Origin: Aquila chrysaetos chrysaetos
Taxonomy: Eukaryota > Chordata > Aves > Accipitriformes > Accipitridae
DNA length: 64,000 nucleotides
Reading direction: 5' to 3'
NCBI RefSeq assembly: GCF_900496995.4
Contig: NW_024470381.1
Location: forward strand, 372,001 to 436,000
Shown here one piece after another: positions 53,423 to 63,735 of the stretch (positions within the stretch are counted from its first letter, which is position 1; each line of letters opens with the position of its first letter). The notes under the pieces are model-generated. The model was not told where the DNA came from. It made no database searches and worked only from the letters and a program-made list of their open reading frames with translations. A program made the position numbers and the translations under genes.

Positions 53423-55364
53423 CGGGGACCAGCAGCGTGGAGGGGGCCCTGGACAGGGGGTCCAGCAGAGAGTTGAGGGGGGCCCCGTCCCGCAGCCAGA
53501 GCAGCCGCACGGGTTCGGGGGGGGCCCCGGGCACCGCAGCTGAGGTTAAAGGGGGTGTCAACCCCCACCTCCAGGTCCTCCGGCTCCTCCAAGAAGAAGG
53601 GCAGCCCTGGGGAGGGACGGTGACGGTTAAGGGGGTGCCGGGGACCCCGATGGGTGCCCCCCCGCCCCTGGGTGCTACCGCTCACCCGCCAGCTCCAGGT
53701 GAGCCTCGGTGGACAGGAGCTGCTCCCCGCCGGCGCGCGCCCAGCACCGGTAGCGCCCAGCGTCCGAAAGTTGCACGGCCGGGATGCTGCGGGACACCGC
53801 ACCGTCGGGCACCGCACAGCGCCGCGCAGGGCGACACGGCACCGTACGGTGCGACGTGGCACGAGGCAACACGGCACGGCACAGTGCAACATGGCACCAG
53901 ACAACAGGGCCTAGGGCAACATGGCATGGTACGGCACAGTGCCACAGCACAGAGCAATGGCATGGCATGGCACAACATGGCATGGGACAACATGGTACAT
54001 CATGGTGCACCGTGGCATGGGGCAACATGGCACAGTGGAATATGGCATGGCATGGCGCAACACGGTGTGGTGTTATGCAGCACAGCATGGTACAATGTGG
54101 CATGGGGAAACACGGCATGGCACAGGGCAACATGGCACGGTGCAACATGGCACAGTGAAATATGGTGCTGGCTGTGCCACCAGTGCGGTGTGGCCCACCT
54201 GAGCTGGCTGGTGCCCAGCCAGACGTCCTCGCTGAGCGGCACCTGGGCCTGGTCGCTGTCGGCCAGCTCCAGCGGGTGCCCGTCCCGCTGCCAGCCCATT
54301 TCGGGGGGCTCGCCGGCCCCCCGCACCCGGCACCGCAGCCGTACCGTCTTACCCAGCGAGGAGGTGACGTTGGAGGGGTTTTCCAGGAAGGACAGGGCTG
54401 GGGGGGGGGACACGGGGGGCATCAGCAGGGGTCCCCCAGGACCCCTACCACCCCCTGGGACCCCCACTGCCTCCCGGGACCCCCCCTGTCCTCCAGGACC
54501 CCCACCAGGACCCCCCCCCCACCCCCTGGGACCCCCAATGCTCTCTGGGACCCCCACCAGGACCCCCCCTGCTCTCTGGGAACCCCCCTGCCCCCCCAGT
54601 ACCCCCCCCACGGGACCCCCACCACCCTCTGAGGCCCTCACTGCCCCCCAGGACCCCCCCAGCCCCCCGAGCACCCCCCAAGTGCCTGGGGGGGGGCATC
54701 GTGCCCCCCAACAGGAGGTTGGGGGGGACACGGACACCCCATCCTGGACACCTGGGTCCCTGGGGCAGGGGGAGGGCCACAGCAGGGCGTGGGAAGAGAA
54801 ATGGGGGGTCACGGCCCCGCCGCGGTGCCCCCCCCCCGCTCCCCCGGGAGCCTTCAGGCATCCCTGGCATCTGCCCCCCCCTCCCCCCCCCCGGGGCCGG
54901 GGGGGGTTCCGGGGGGGGGGGGCCCGGCCGTGGTCATCTCAACCCCCCCCCCCGGCCATAACCAGCCCCAGATGTCTGGCCGGGACGGCGGGGACGGGCG
55001 GTGGCCCCGGGCTGGGGTGGGGGGGGGACGACGACAGCGTGGCCCCCCCCCTCCTCCTCTGCTGGGTGCGGGGGGGGGGCCGGGCCCCGCTATGGGGCTA
55101 GCGGGGGAAACTGAGGCACGACCGGGGACCCCCCCACACCTCCCCGCAAAGTGATCCCCCCGAAAGGACCCTCGTCCTGGCCCCCCCCCGGCAAAGTGTC
55201 CCATCGGAAAGTGGGTGCCCCCCCTCCAAAGTTCTTCTCCCCCCCTGCCCACCCCATACCCTTTACCGGGGACCCCCCTTCACCACTCACCGGGCGGGGC
55301 CGGTCCCGACCCCAGGGCGGCGGCCACCAGCAGAGCCAGCACCGCCGGGGTGACCCCCACCCAT
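53423..55364 (-). CDS. AXL: AXL exons 1-4 (signal peptide, Ig1, start of Ig2), inverted relative to the rest
   Basis: Minus-strand exons: 55364-55291, 54397-54199, 53786-53686, 53606-53423. Exon 1 starts ATG at 55364-55362 and, if one C of the run at 55354-55358 is dropped, reads a signal peptide ([20 protein letters not shown]). Exon 2 carries Ig1 with [25 protein letters not shown]; human AXL has [20 protein letters not shown]. Exon 3 completes Ig1 ([12 protein letters not shown]). Exon 4 starts Ig2 ([37 protein letters not shown]) and has one C too many in the run at 53517-53524. Exon 4 ends CTG GTC CCC G; the plus-strand exon at 41804 begins GT CTG AAC, giving LVPGLN as in human AXL. This is therefore the missing 5' part of the gene at 41804-49135, not a separate Ig gene. 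Confidence 0.93.
53790..54180. repeat. GGCACAGTGCAACATGGCA minisatellite in AXL intron 2
   Basis: About 25 imperfect 15-20 bp units (ACATGGCACGG..) between Ig1 exons 54397-54199 and 53786-53686. The His/Cys/Met-rich frames are artefacts. Confidence 0.9.
54420..54700. repeat. CCCCCTGGGACCCCCACCA repeat in AXL intron 1
   Basis: Short C-rich units (GGGACCCCCACCAGGACCCCCC) in minus-strand AXL intron 1; no gene content. Confidence 0.8.
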
Positions 55365-55439
55365 CGGCACCCACCGGCACCCACCGGGACGGGAACGGAG
55401 CCGCCGGCTGCGCCCCGCGGTGCCGGGACGGGCAGGGGT

Positions 55440-55715
55440 TAAGGGGGAGGAGGAGGAGGAGGAGGAAAGTTTTTGCCGGGACGCACCGACCGCGCCCGAG
55501 GGGGGTGGCGGGGGAGGGCGGGAAGAGGGTGTGGAGCGGGACCGGGGGTGCCCGAAACCGGGACCGGGATGGGGGGGGGAGGAAGGAGGGCGGGGGGTGT
55601 GGGAGTGAGGGGACCCCGAATAGGGACCAGAGGGGAGGGGGGGAGAGCAAACCGGGATCGGGGGGGGGGGGGGGGGCTGGACTGTGACCGGTGGACACCG
55701 AAACGAGGAGGAATG
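55440..55715. other. GC-rich sequence upstream of AXL exon 1
   Basis: Contains a GGA-rich tract and GGGACCGGGAT units; presumably AXL 5' UTR and promoter on minus. The provirus lies about 350 bp upstream of the AXL start codon, in the same orientation as AXL exons 1-4. Confidence 0.45.
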
Positions 55716-55719
55716 GACT
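55716..55719. repeat. 4-bp target site duplication GACT (left copy)
   Basis: GACT directly precedes the left LTR; the same tetramer at 62879-62882 directly follows the right LTR. Four bases is the gammaretroviral target size. Confidence 0.85.
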
Positions 55720-56488
55720 TGTTACCGAAAAGCTCGGAATGAAGAACTTATCAACACCAATTTAGTGTAGATAAGCAGACACTTCTTTATTGACGGCCGG
55801 GTGCGCGGGCGAGTCCTCTCACGAACCACGCACACCTGTCACCAAAACAATACACCTTATATTAAGACTTATCGATACATATTCATTAGATTTCCAAGAA
55901 AGTTATACATATTCATTAGATTTTTGGGAAATCATTAGCATATGTGAATATCTTTACGCAGGCGTAGTGAAGGTCTCTCCGAGGCGTGGTAAGTCTTGGA
56001 GGCGGGTAGCTTTTTGACCAGGAGGTGTGCTTTGGTATTATAATGAAGCAAAGTTCGTCTAGAGTTTATGATTTCTTCACCGATGTTATGGCAACAGGTG
56101 CAATCCATCCTTTTTTGACAGTAGTATGCAGTATCTCTAACGGCTCTAGCCAGGGACCTTCCAGGAGCTTTGTACTGCACATTCTATCTTTGGGGATCGG
56201 CCGCTGCGTTCCAAACAGGCCGTTTGTCAGGTAACGTACTGGACAACCTCTTACACCACCCCGTTGTCAGGTATTTCTTTATCTTGTTATTTAAGTTCTA
56301 AATGTTCCTACTAGATGATTTTAGTCAATTTCTCCGGCCTTGATACGGGGCTATACAGGGGATTTTACAGCAGACACTGGTTGGTGGTTAAATATATAAA
56401 ATACAACATACATATGATTTTGCTAAAATATTAAAAACTAAATATGATTAATTCTAACTAATAACAAATTCATGACAAATCAGTAACA
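55720..56488 (-). repeat. 3' LTR of the provirus (769 bp)
   Basis: Same length as the copy at 62110-62878. On minus, TTAATATAAGG is a likely TATA box and AATAAA (TTTATT at about 55788 on plus) the polyA signal, so U3-R-U5 order is readable. Confidence 0.93.
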
Positions 56489-56500
56489 TTTCCCCCCTTT
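56489..56500 (-). promoter_or_regulatory. Polypurine tract
   Basis: AAAGGGGGGAAA on minus, abutting the 3' LTR, as expected for the plus-strand priming site. Confidence 0.85.
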
Positions 56501-56880
56501 GAAAGTGTTGAAAAGTATTTCACTTTCACATCTATCTAGTATTGATTTATTATTATTCTGAGAGTCAATATTTGTTTCGGCATATACTGGTGGGTGGACT
56601 GTATTCTGGTGAAACAATTGGAACCTTTCTCATGATCATGCAATTTACTGTAATTCTATTGGTAAATTGTTTCTTCAGACATTTTTTTTCAGGAATGCTA
56701 ATCAATTGTTTTGTTTCTACTTGTCTTTTTGTTCCTGATTATCAAATCAGTCCAGGTTTCTACTATCATTATCTGCTGAACTAATACAAAAAAGAACAAA
56801 CACAAACAGATATGAAAAATTAGACATGTTTTCAAGAGTCAGTTTTAAAGTTTTTGGAATCCCGGCTAATAATTTTTCAT
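56501..56880 (-). other. Short segment between integrase and polypurine tract, no env seen
   Basis: A+T-rich with stops in all frames over short distances. No surface/transmembrane motif, immunosuppressive-type domain or signal peptide is recognisable, so env is deleted or decayed beyond recognition. Confidence 0.6.
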
Positions 56881-59540
56881 GGAGTAGGTGTTTTCTTCAC
56901 TTGAATGTAGTGTATCCAAACATCTGATTTTGTAATTCTAATAGCTGTGAAGGTGTGGTTAACAGTATCTGGAAGGGTCTTTTTCAATGTTCCTGCAGGG
57001 TTCGAAAGTCCACGTTTCACATAGACATAGTCTCCTGGTTGTAAGGTATGCACCGGAACTTCCAGGGATAATGGTCTATTCTATACCACTGTTCTTCGAA
57101 TTGCAGTCAAAGTTTTTTCTAAGGAAAGCAAATAGTTATACACATCTTGTTTTCCTTTTACCTGCATGTTCGGGTTTGGTTCTGGAGATTCATAAGGTTT
57201 TCCATACAATAATTCATAAGGACTGACTGAGGTTCTACTCTTTGGCTGTATTTTAATTCGTAATAATGCCAATGGAAGTGTTTGAGGCCTTTTTAAATTA
57301 GTCTCTTGACAAATTTTGCTTATTTGTCTTTTAAAGGTTTGATTCATTCTTTCTACTTTCCCACTGGATTGTGGCCTCCATGGGGTATGCAAATCCCATG
57401 TGATACCCAGAATTTGTGTAACATTTTGGACCACTTCTGCAACAAAGTGTGGACCTCTGTCAGAAGAAATTCTAATAGGAACTTTAAACCCTTGGAATTA
57501 TTTTTCGTAGTAACCATTTTACTACTTCTTTTGTTCGTGTGGAACGACAGGGAAAAGCTTCTGGCCATCCTGTAAAAGTATCAACCCCCACCAGGATGTA
57601 CCGATACCCATTCTGTCTAGGTAGTTCTAAAAAATCTACTTGCCAATAATCTCCAGGCTCTGTACTAGATTTTTATTCGACCTCTTTGAACCTTTTCCTG
57701 ATTATTGGATTATTTTTCAAACATACTTCAACATTTTGCAGTTATTTTTTTTTAGCTATTTAACATTCTGAGTGATACCACTTGTTTTTGTAAGGAAGTT
57801 ACTAAGGCCTTGTTCTCCAGTGACACTCCTGATGCTTTGTTTGAATTATTTCTCTCATCAAAAAGGGTGGAACTACTACTGTCCTTTAGGTGTTACCCAC
57901 CATCTGGCTAGGTTTTTCTTAGCATTTAATAATTGACCTAGCTTATCATCCTCCTCTGAGTATTTTCGTTTTTCCCTAGGGAGAGTTACTGTTTTGGAGG
58001 GAATTAATGCTATTTGCAATGTTCGTTCTTTTGTTACCTTTCTTGCTGTTTGGTCGGCTAAATTATTTCCAGTGATTTCCTTTGTGTTTCTAATTTGATG
58101 TGTTTTACAGTGTATGATTGTTACCTGATCTGGTTTCTGAACTGTTTGTAATAATTGTAAAATTTCATCTTGGTGTTTAATATTTGATCCCTGGGAGGAC
58201 AATAATCTTCTTTCTTTCCACATGCTGCATGGACATGTACCACTTCAAAAGCATACTTTGAATTTGTCCAAATATTTACTTTCTTCTCCTCGCTTAGTTC
58301 TAAAGCTCGAATCAAAGTAATAAGTTCTGCTTTCTGAGCTGAGGTGGTACTTGGCAATGCTTCTGTCTATAACTGTGGTGTCTGTTGTTACCGCATATCC
58401 AGTGTATCGAACTCCTTGTTCTATAAAGCTACCATCTGTATACAGTTCCCAGTCCGGTCGCTCCAATGGTACATCCTTCAAATCTTCAAGACTGGAATAA
58501 ACATACTCAATAGCAGCCAGGCAATCATGTTCCAATTGTCCTTCTTCCTGTATGGAACTGTATGCAGGTAGATCTTTCTTCTGTAGCAATCAATATGTCA
58601 TCCACATATTGTAGAAGTAAATGTTCAGGCCTTGGTTTGTCCTGTTTCCAGATTTGAAGCTCTTTTGCCAGCTGGTTTCCAAAAATTGTCAGGCTATTTT
58701 TAAATTCTTGGGTTAGTCTTGTCCATGTCAGCTACATCTTTTGCCCAGTTTCTGGATTTTCCCATTCGAAAGCAAACAACTTTCTGCTTTCCTTCTCCAA
58801 GGGTATGCAAAGAAAGCATTTTTTTTAGATCAAGCACTGTAAACCACTGATGAGTCTCCTTTAACGCTGTTAACAATGTATAAGGATTTGTAACCACAGG
58901 ATATATGTCTTTGGCTATTTGATTCACTGCTCTCAAATCTTGCACTAACCTGTATTCTCCCGAGGGTTTCTAACTGGTAAAATAGGAGTATATATTCAGA
59001 TTCACATTCCTCCAAAATTTTATACTTCAAAAATTGTCAATCAATTTCTTTAACTCTTGTTTGACTTCTGGTTTAATTGGGTATTGTTTAATTTTTACTG
59101 TTCCTGCACCTTCTTTTAGATCTATTTTTACAGGTACTGCTAATTTTGATTTACCAGGAATATCTGTTTCCCACACTGTAGGGATCACTGCAAAATCACC
59201 TGGTGGAATTTCTTGCCTCCTCCACTTTTTTTGTATCATTAGGATTTCTCCTGTTTTTGACTCAGGTATCTTCAAAAAGAGTTCTCCTTCCTCAAAAACA
59301 ATTTGTGCATTTAATTTAGATAACAAATCCCTTCCTAACAAGGGTATCGGGCATTCTGGTACATACAAAAATTCATGTGTAATTATTTTATTTCCAAATT
59401 TCAATCCAGAGGTTGCAGGAATGGTCTGTTTTCTTCTTCCCTTGCTCCTACTATGTTTGCCGTTTTTGTTCCAATTTTTCCTTACAAGTATTTAATACCG
59501 AAAATGTCGTTCCTGTATCTATTAAAAATTTGACTTCTTT
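56880..59540 (-). pseudogene. pol: Decayed pol (protease, RT, RNase H, integrase)
   Basis: Read on minus. Protease has its DTG catalytic triplet near 59,505 and the family GRDLL motif near 59,330. RT keeps YVDD near 58,600 but with frame breaks around 58,550-59,030. RNase H has TDGS near 58,430, but the later conserved TDS motif reads TNS near 58,270, replacing a catalytic Asp with Asn. Integrase keeps the first catalytic Asp (WQVDF, about 57,640), a SDRGPHF-like stretch (about 57,455) and the Glu in GKVERMN (about 57,350), followed by its C-terminal domain to about 56,885. Several stops and shifts interrupt the frame. Motif spacing is gammaretroviral (class I). Confidence 0.9.
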
Positions 59541-59639
59541 TTCTCTCAGCTTAATTAAACCAGAGGCTCAGCTGGGTTCCCCTCCGGTCCCTTCATTCAT
59601 CCAAAACTATCATTCTGGTACTTCCTTTTGAATATTTCC

Positions 59640-61110
59640 TCCTGACACTGCACATTTTTAGGACAATCTTTTCTTCAATGTCCTTCCTCCCGACACAAAG
59701 CACACTGATTCACTCCTAAGGGGGTGTTAAAATTCCGATTGCTAAAATTCATAAATCTCTCGTCCACTGCCACCTCGTCCTTCTTCCTTACCTCGTCTCT
59801 GTCTGCTGTTCCTGTCATTACGGCCAGAATCTATTTCTCTGATTTTCCTTTCTTCTTTTTCCCTGTTATTATATACTTTCCATGTTGTCTCCAACATTTA
59901 TTCAAACTCCTTGAATCCTCTCCCTCCAGCTTCTGAAGTTTCTTTCTTATGTCTGGTGCCGACTGCCCCATAAAAATCAAAGCCAACTGTATCTGAGCCG
60001 CCTCTGTTTCTACTCTTAAATCAGTATATTTTCTGGCAGCTTCCTTCAATCTTTCCAGAAACACTGAGGGAGATTCATTCTTATCTTGCCTCACCTCATA
60101 TAATTTAGACTAATTCAAAGATTTAGGCATAGCATGTTTAACTCCATATAAAATCTATTTCTGATACCGACTCAACCTTTCTCTATGTTCTACTTTATTT
60201 GGATCCCACTGCGGATCCCCAGACAGAAAATTCTGCTCTAAGGTTCCACCTATTGTCTCACTCAATACTGCCACTTCTGCCTGTGCTTTGCCAGTTTTTA
60301 GTACCATCTGCTTTTCTGTATCATCCAACAAATTATCCAAGATCACCTGTAAATCACTCCAGTCTGGATTCTGCGTTCTAATTATAGTATCCACTACTCT
60401 GCCAACTCTCTCAAGATCTTCTCTATATACACCAGCTGCCTGCTTCCAAGCCATCAAGTCCACAACCAAAAAGGGCACCTTTACATACACTGGTCCATCG
60501 TTACCAGCTCCCTGCCGCAAGGGAGCTATTGTTTGTGCCTGTTGTCGGGTCCTTCGAGAAATGGGGGTGTGAATCACAACTTCAGACGGTTCTTCTCCTG
60601 CATTCTCTATTCCACTGTTTTCTGGTTCTTCCATCTGTTCCCTATGCTCTCACCCCCAATTCCTTCCTCTCCTGGGAGGGGATATCTCCAACTCTGGCCC
60701 TTCATCCTCTTTGGGGGCAATATCACATGCCAGACAACATTTCTTCTCTTTCTTATTATCAAAAGTTATAGCCATTACCAAATTGTCCCTACTAACTAGC
60801 TTGCACTCATTCTGCCAATCTCGTCTCTGCCTTAAGTAAAAAAAAATAAATTCACATAAGGTACTTCACTCCATTTCCCTTCTCTTCTACAAAACAACAT
60901 TAACTGCAGAATGGTGTTATAATTCAGTGTCCCATTCACGGGCCACCTTTCCTGATCCTTTAATGTATACAGAGGCCACCAATGATTACAATAGTCAATC
61001 ATTTGATTTTTACGTAAATCATCATGCAGTTCTCCCTAATGTGCCAACAAACATCCCAACGGAGATGTTTTCGGTATCTTTCCATCAGTGGACAAATTTC
61101 CCATACTCTT
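59640..61110 (-). pseudogene. gag: Decayed gag (matrix tail, capsid, nucleocapsid)
   Basis: Capsid N-terminal part is open at 60634-60155, with the gammaretroviral pattern of a DL.AWK stretch and later DD.EKQ.VL. A stop near 60,150 precedes the continuation with the major-homology-like ESPS.FLERLKEA (about 60,070). One zinc knuckle of the form CX2CX4HX4C lies near 59,690 with an in-frame stop inside it. A single knuckle is typical of gammaretroviruses. Matrix-like coding sequence extends upstream to about 61,100 with stops. Confidence 0.85.
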
Positions 61111-61149
61111 ACTCTTAAATAATTTGCCAAATGCCATTATGTTTATACC

Positions 61150-61310
61150 CAATACCAAATATCTATTAAATATATAACATATATCAGAAATCAATAATCA
61201 ATTGTCAGATGTTAAATACCAAACCAAATACCAAATGCCAAATATCAAATACAAAGTTTCAAATACCAAATGCATATATCAAACACCAGATATTAAATAA
61301 ATACAAATAA
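61150..61310. repeat. CCAAATACCAAATGCCAAATATC short repeat in the provirus leader
   Basis: Around ten 8-12 bp units of the type AAATACC/AAATATCAA between gag and the hairpin series. Confidence 0.75.
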
Positions 61311-61553
61311 CAATTGTTGCCAGGTAATGGAGTCCACCTACTTGCCTAGGGCACGGACAAAGCCGACTTCCCTAAGCAAGAGTCATAACCAATATCCCCT
61401 GGCAAAATTATTAACCAGCAAATATATTCACACTTTATAACTTCCAACCTCAATAAAAGACACTACAATCGTTGCCAAGACTCACTTCATGCTCAATTGC
61501 ACATCCCACACTTACAACACTCACGATACTTCCAAGTACACAATATATCTCAC

Positions 61554-61650
61554 TTTTTTTTTCCTTTTTTTTTCCTTTTTTTTTTTTCCTTTTTTTTTTC
61601 TTTCTTTCTTTTTGGTTTTTTTTTTTCTTTTTTTTTTTTTCTTCCTTTAG
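61554..61650. repeat. T-rich tract (poly-purine on the proviral strand)
   Basis: About 95 bp of almost pure T/C on plus, i.e. an A/G run on the viral sense strand within the leader. Confidence 0.9.
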
Positions 61651-61653
61651 AAT

Positions 61654-61936
61654 TTGGGACTCAAACCCAAAATTTCCAAAATGCTTTTGAAGCTGGGACT
61701 CTAACCCAGAATCCTCAAAAGTTGTGGGACTCTAACCCACTCCCAAATTGTCCAACCCAGCAATAGCTTTCGCTTATGTCTTACGGGCAGACGCCTAGGC
61801 TTCTACTTCCTTCAGGATCCTTTTGTCCAACCTTGCGCAGCTTTCGCCGCGTCTGACAGGCAGACGATACCGGTGGGACTCTAACCCACTCGGGGGGACT
61901 CTAACCCCAAACAATACCGGGGGGACTCTAACCCAC
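61654..61936 (-). repeat. Six copies of a T-arm-like hairpin (GGGTTAGAGTCCC) in the proviral leader
   Basis: Copies at 61654-61670, 61693-61709, 61724-61740, 61873-61889, 61894-61908 and about 61922-61934. The first four form a perfect 5-bp stem and a 7-nt loop. Outer stem pairs vary in a compensated way (TT/AA, CT/AG, GT/AC, GT/AC) while GGG/CCC and most of the loop are kept. Between copies 3 and 4 another motif (AGCTTTCGC..GGCAGACG) is present twice. Stem and loop sizes match a tRNA T-arm, and the core resembles a pol III B-box (GGTTCGANTCC) with one change. Confidence 0.75.
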
Positions 61937-62086
61937 TATCCTTAATATTTAAAAGAAGTGTCTTACCAAAATCCAGGGGACGTCGCAAAGAGCCTTATGG
62001 ATCGGGGATCGATGGGTATCCCCGAGAAATCCTCGGTGCCGGCAGGAACCGATCGGTCTCCGACTCCTCCGGTCTCTCTCAGCGAG

Positions 62087-62104
62087 GTCCCATCTGGGTC
62101 GCCA
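62087..62104 (-). promoter_or_regulatory. Candidate primer-binding site
   Basis: On minus, five bases after the 5' LTR, an 18-nt stretch starts TGGCGACCC, the position and TGG start expected of a tRNA primer-binding site. The tRNA was not identified. Confidence 0.6.
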
Positions 62105-62109
62105 AAAAC

Positions 62110-62878
62110 TGTTACCGAAAAGCTCGGAATGAAGAACTTATCAACACCAATTTAGTGTAGATAAGCAGACACTTCTTTATTGACGGCCGGGTGCGCGGGC
62201 GAGTCCTCTCACGAACCACGCACACCTGTCACCAAAACAATACACCTTATATTAAGACTTATCGATACATATTCATTAGATTTCCAAGAAAAGTTATACA
62301 TATTCATTAGATTTTTGGGAAATCATTAGCATATGTGAATATCTTTTACGCAGGCGTAGTGAAGGTCTCTCCGAGGCGTGGTAGGTCTTGGAGGCGGGTA
62401 GCTTTTGACCAGGAGGTGTGTTTTGGTATTATAATGAAGCAAAGTTCGTCTAGAGTTTATGATTTCTTCATCGATGTTATGGCAACAGGTGCAATCCATC
62501 CTTTTTGACAGTAGCTATGCAGTTATCTCTAACGGCTCTAGCCAGGGACCTTCCAGGAGCCTTGTACTGCACATTCTATCTTTGGGGATCGGCCCCGCTG
62601 CGTTCCAAACAGGCCGTTGTCAGGTAACGTACTGACAACTCTTACACCACCCCGTTGTCAGGTATTTCTTTATCCTGTTCTCTAAGTTCTAAATGTTCCT
62701 ACTAGATGATTTTAGCCAATTTCTCTGGCCTTGATACGGGGCTATACAGGGGATTTCACAGCAGACACTGGTTGGTGGTTAAATATATAAAATACAACAT
62801 ACATATGATTTTGCTAAAATATTAAAACTAAATATGATTAATTCTAACTAATAACAAATTAATGACAAATCAGTAACA
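62110..62878 (-). repeat. 5' LTR of the provirus (769 bp)
   Basis: Partner of 55720-56488, equal in length, with scattered substitutions and one-base indels between the two. TG..CA ends; the right copy of GACT follows at 62879-62882. Confidence 0.93.
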
Positions 62879-62882
62879 GACT

Positions 62883-63260
62883 GAGGGGACATCAAACTGG
62901 GGGGGGCTGAACTGGGACTGGAGGGGGCTGAACTGGGACCGGGGGACCCCAAACAGGGACTGGGGGGGGCTGAACTGGGACCAGGGGACCCTAAAATGAG
63001 ACTGGGAGGGCTGAACTGGGCCTGGGGGGGACCCCAAACTGGGACCGGGGGGCTGAACCGGGTCCAGGGGACCCCAAACCAGGACCGGGGGACCCCAAAC
63101 AGGGACTGGGAGAGCTGGACTGGGACCGGGGGACCCCAAACTGGGTCTGGGGGGGCTGAACCAGGACCCAGGGACCCAACCAGGGTGGGCTGGACCATGG
63201 GCACCCCAAACTGGAACCAGTGGGAAACCCCAAATTGGACATGGGAGGCACCAGGGGTGG
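62883..63260. repeat. GGGCTGAACTGGGACCGGGGGACCCCAAA minisatellite
   Basis: About 15 units of 20-28 bp. Similar GGGACCGGG units lie on the other side of the provirus (55,540-55,715), so the provirus inserted into or beside this array. Confidence 0.88.
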
Positions 63261-63735
63261 CTCAGGCAACACTGGGGGTCCCCAACCCGGCCCTGGCAGC
63301 CCCCCCCCCCCGGGTGCGACCCCCCCCCTCCAGGGCCAGGGGTGTCCAGCCCCTTGCAAAGGGGTGGGAGAGGAACTGGGGTGCGGGGGGACCCCGACTT
63401 CGGGGCCCTTCTTCCTCCGTGTCTCATACCGAAAGGGGAAGGGGCCGGAGGGAGCAGCGGCCCCCCCGCCCCAGGCCGGATCCAGCCCGCCTGCCGGGAC
63501 TTTCAGCCCAGTTATTTTTACCCCCAGCCCCCCCGAGGGGACCCAGCACCCTGGGGGGACCCCTTACCCCCCCCATCAATAGGGGACCCCCCCCTCGAGG
63601 AGGGGGGTGAGTGGGGGTCCCCCTGGGGGGGGGCCCCAGGGCTGGGGGGACCCTCGTTTGGGGTGTGGGGAGTTTGCACGGGCTCAGCCCTCTGCATGGG
63701 CAGGGGGGGTCCCCCCGAGCCCCCCACAATGCCCC
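63261..63735. other. GC-rich sequence without a recognised gene
   Basis: C- and G-run-rich, with moderate-length frames on both strands that resemble nothing known. It may be AXL upstream sequence. Confidence 0.4.

Larger units (their letters stand above)
55720..62878 (-). mobile_element. Endogenous gammaretrovirus-like provirus, gag-pol remnants, no recognisable env
   Basis: A 7,159-bp element transcribed on minus. Order from right to left: 5' LTR, primer-binding site, leader with hairpin repeats, gag, protease, reverse transcriptase, RNase H, integrase, polypurine tract, 3' LTR. Ends are TG..CA with a GACT duplication on both sides. Only about 400 bp separates the integrase end from the polypurine tract, and nothing env-like is seen. 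By eye the LTRs differ at roughly 25 places, about 3 percent, many of them one-base indels. gag and pol carry stops and shifts, so no full-length Gag-Pol can be made. Its A+T-rich composition contrasts sharply with the host flanks. Confidence 0.93.

Noticed and set aside
52969-55101. 710-codon plus-strand frame
   Set aside because: Antisense to AXL exons 1-4 and extended through C-rich repeats; only its first few codons belong to HNRNPUL1.
53423-55364. A separate Ig-domain receptor gene
   Set aside because: Residues match AXL Ig1/Ig2 and the last exon's phase matches the AXL exon at 41804, which itself lacks these domains.
56501-56880. A short env remnant
   Set aside because: No env motif in any frame and stops every few dozen bases.
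61654-61936. tRNA genes on either strand
   Set aside because: Only a T-arm-like hairpin is present; no D-arm, anticodon arm, acceptor pairing or A-box at the right distance could be placed.
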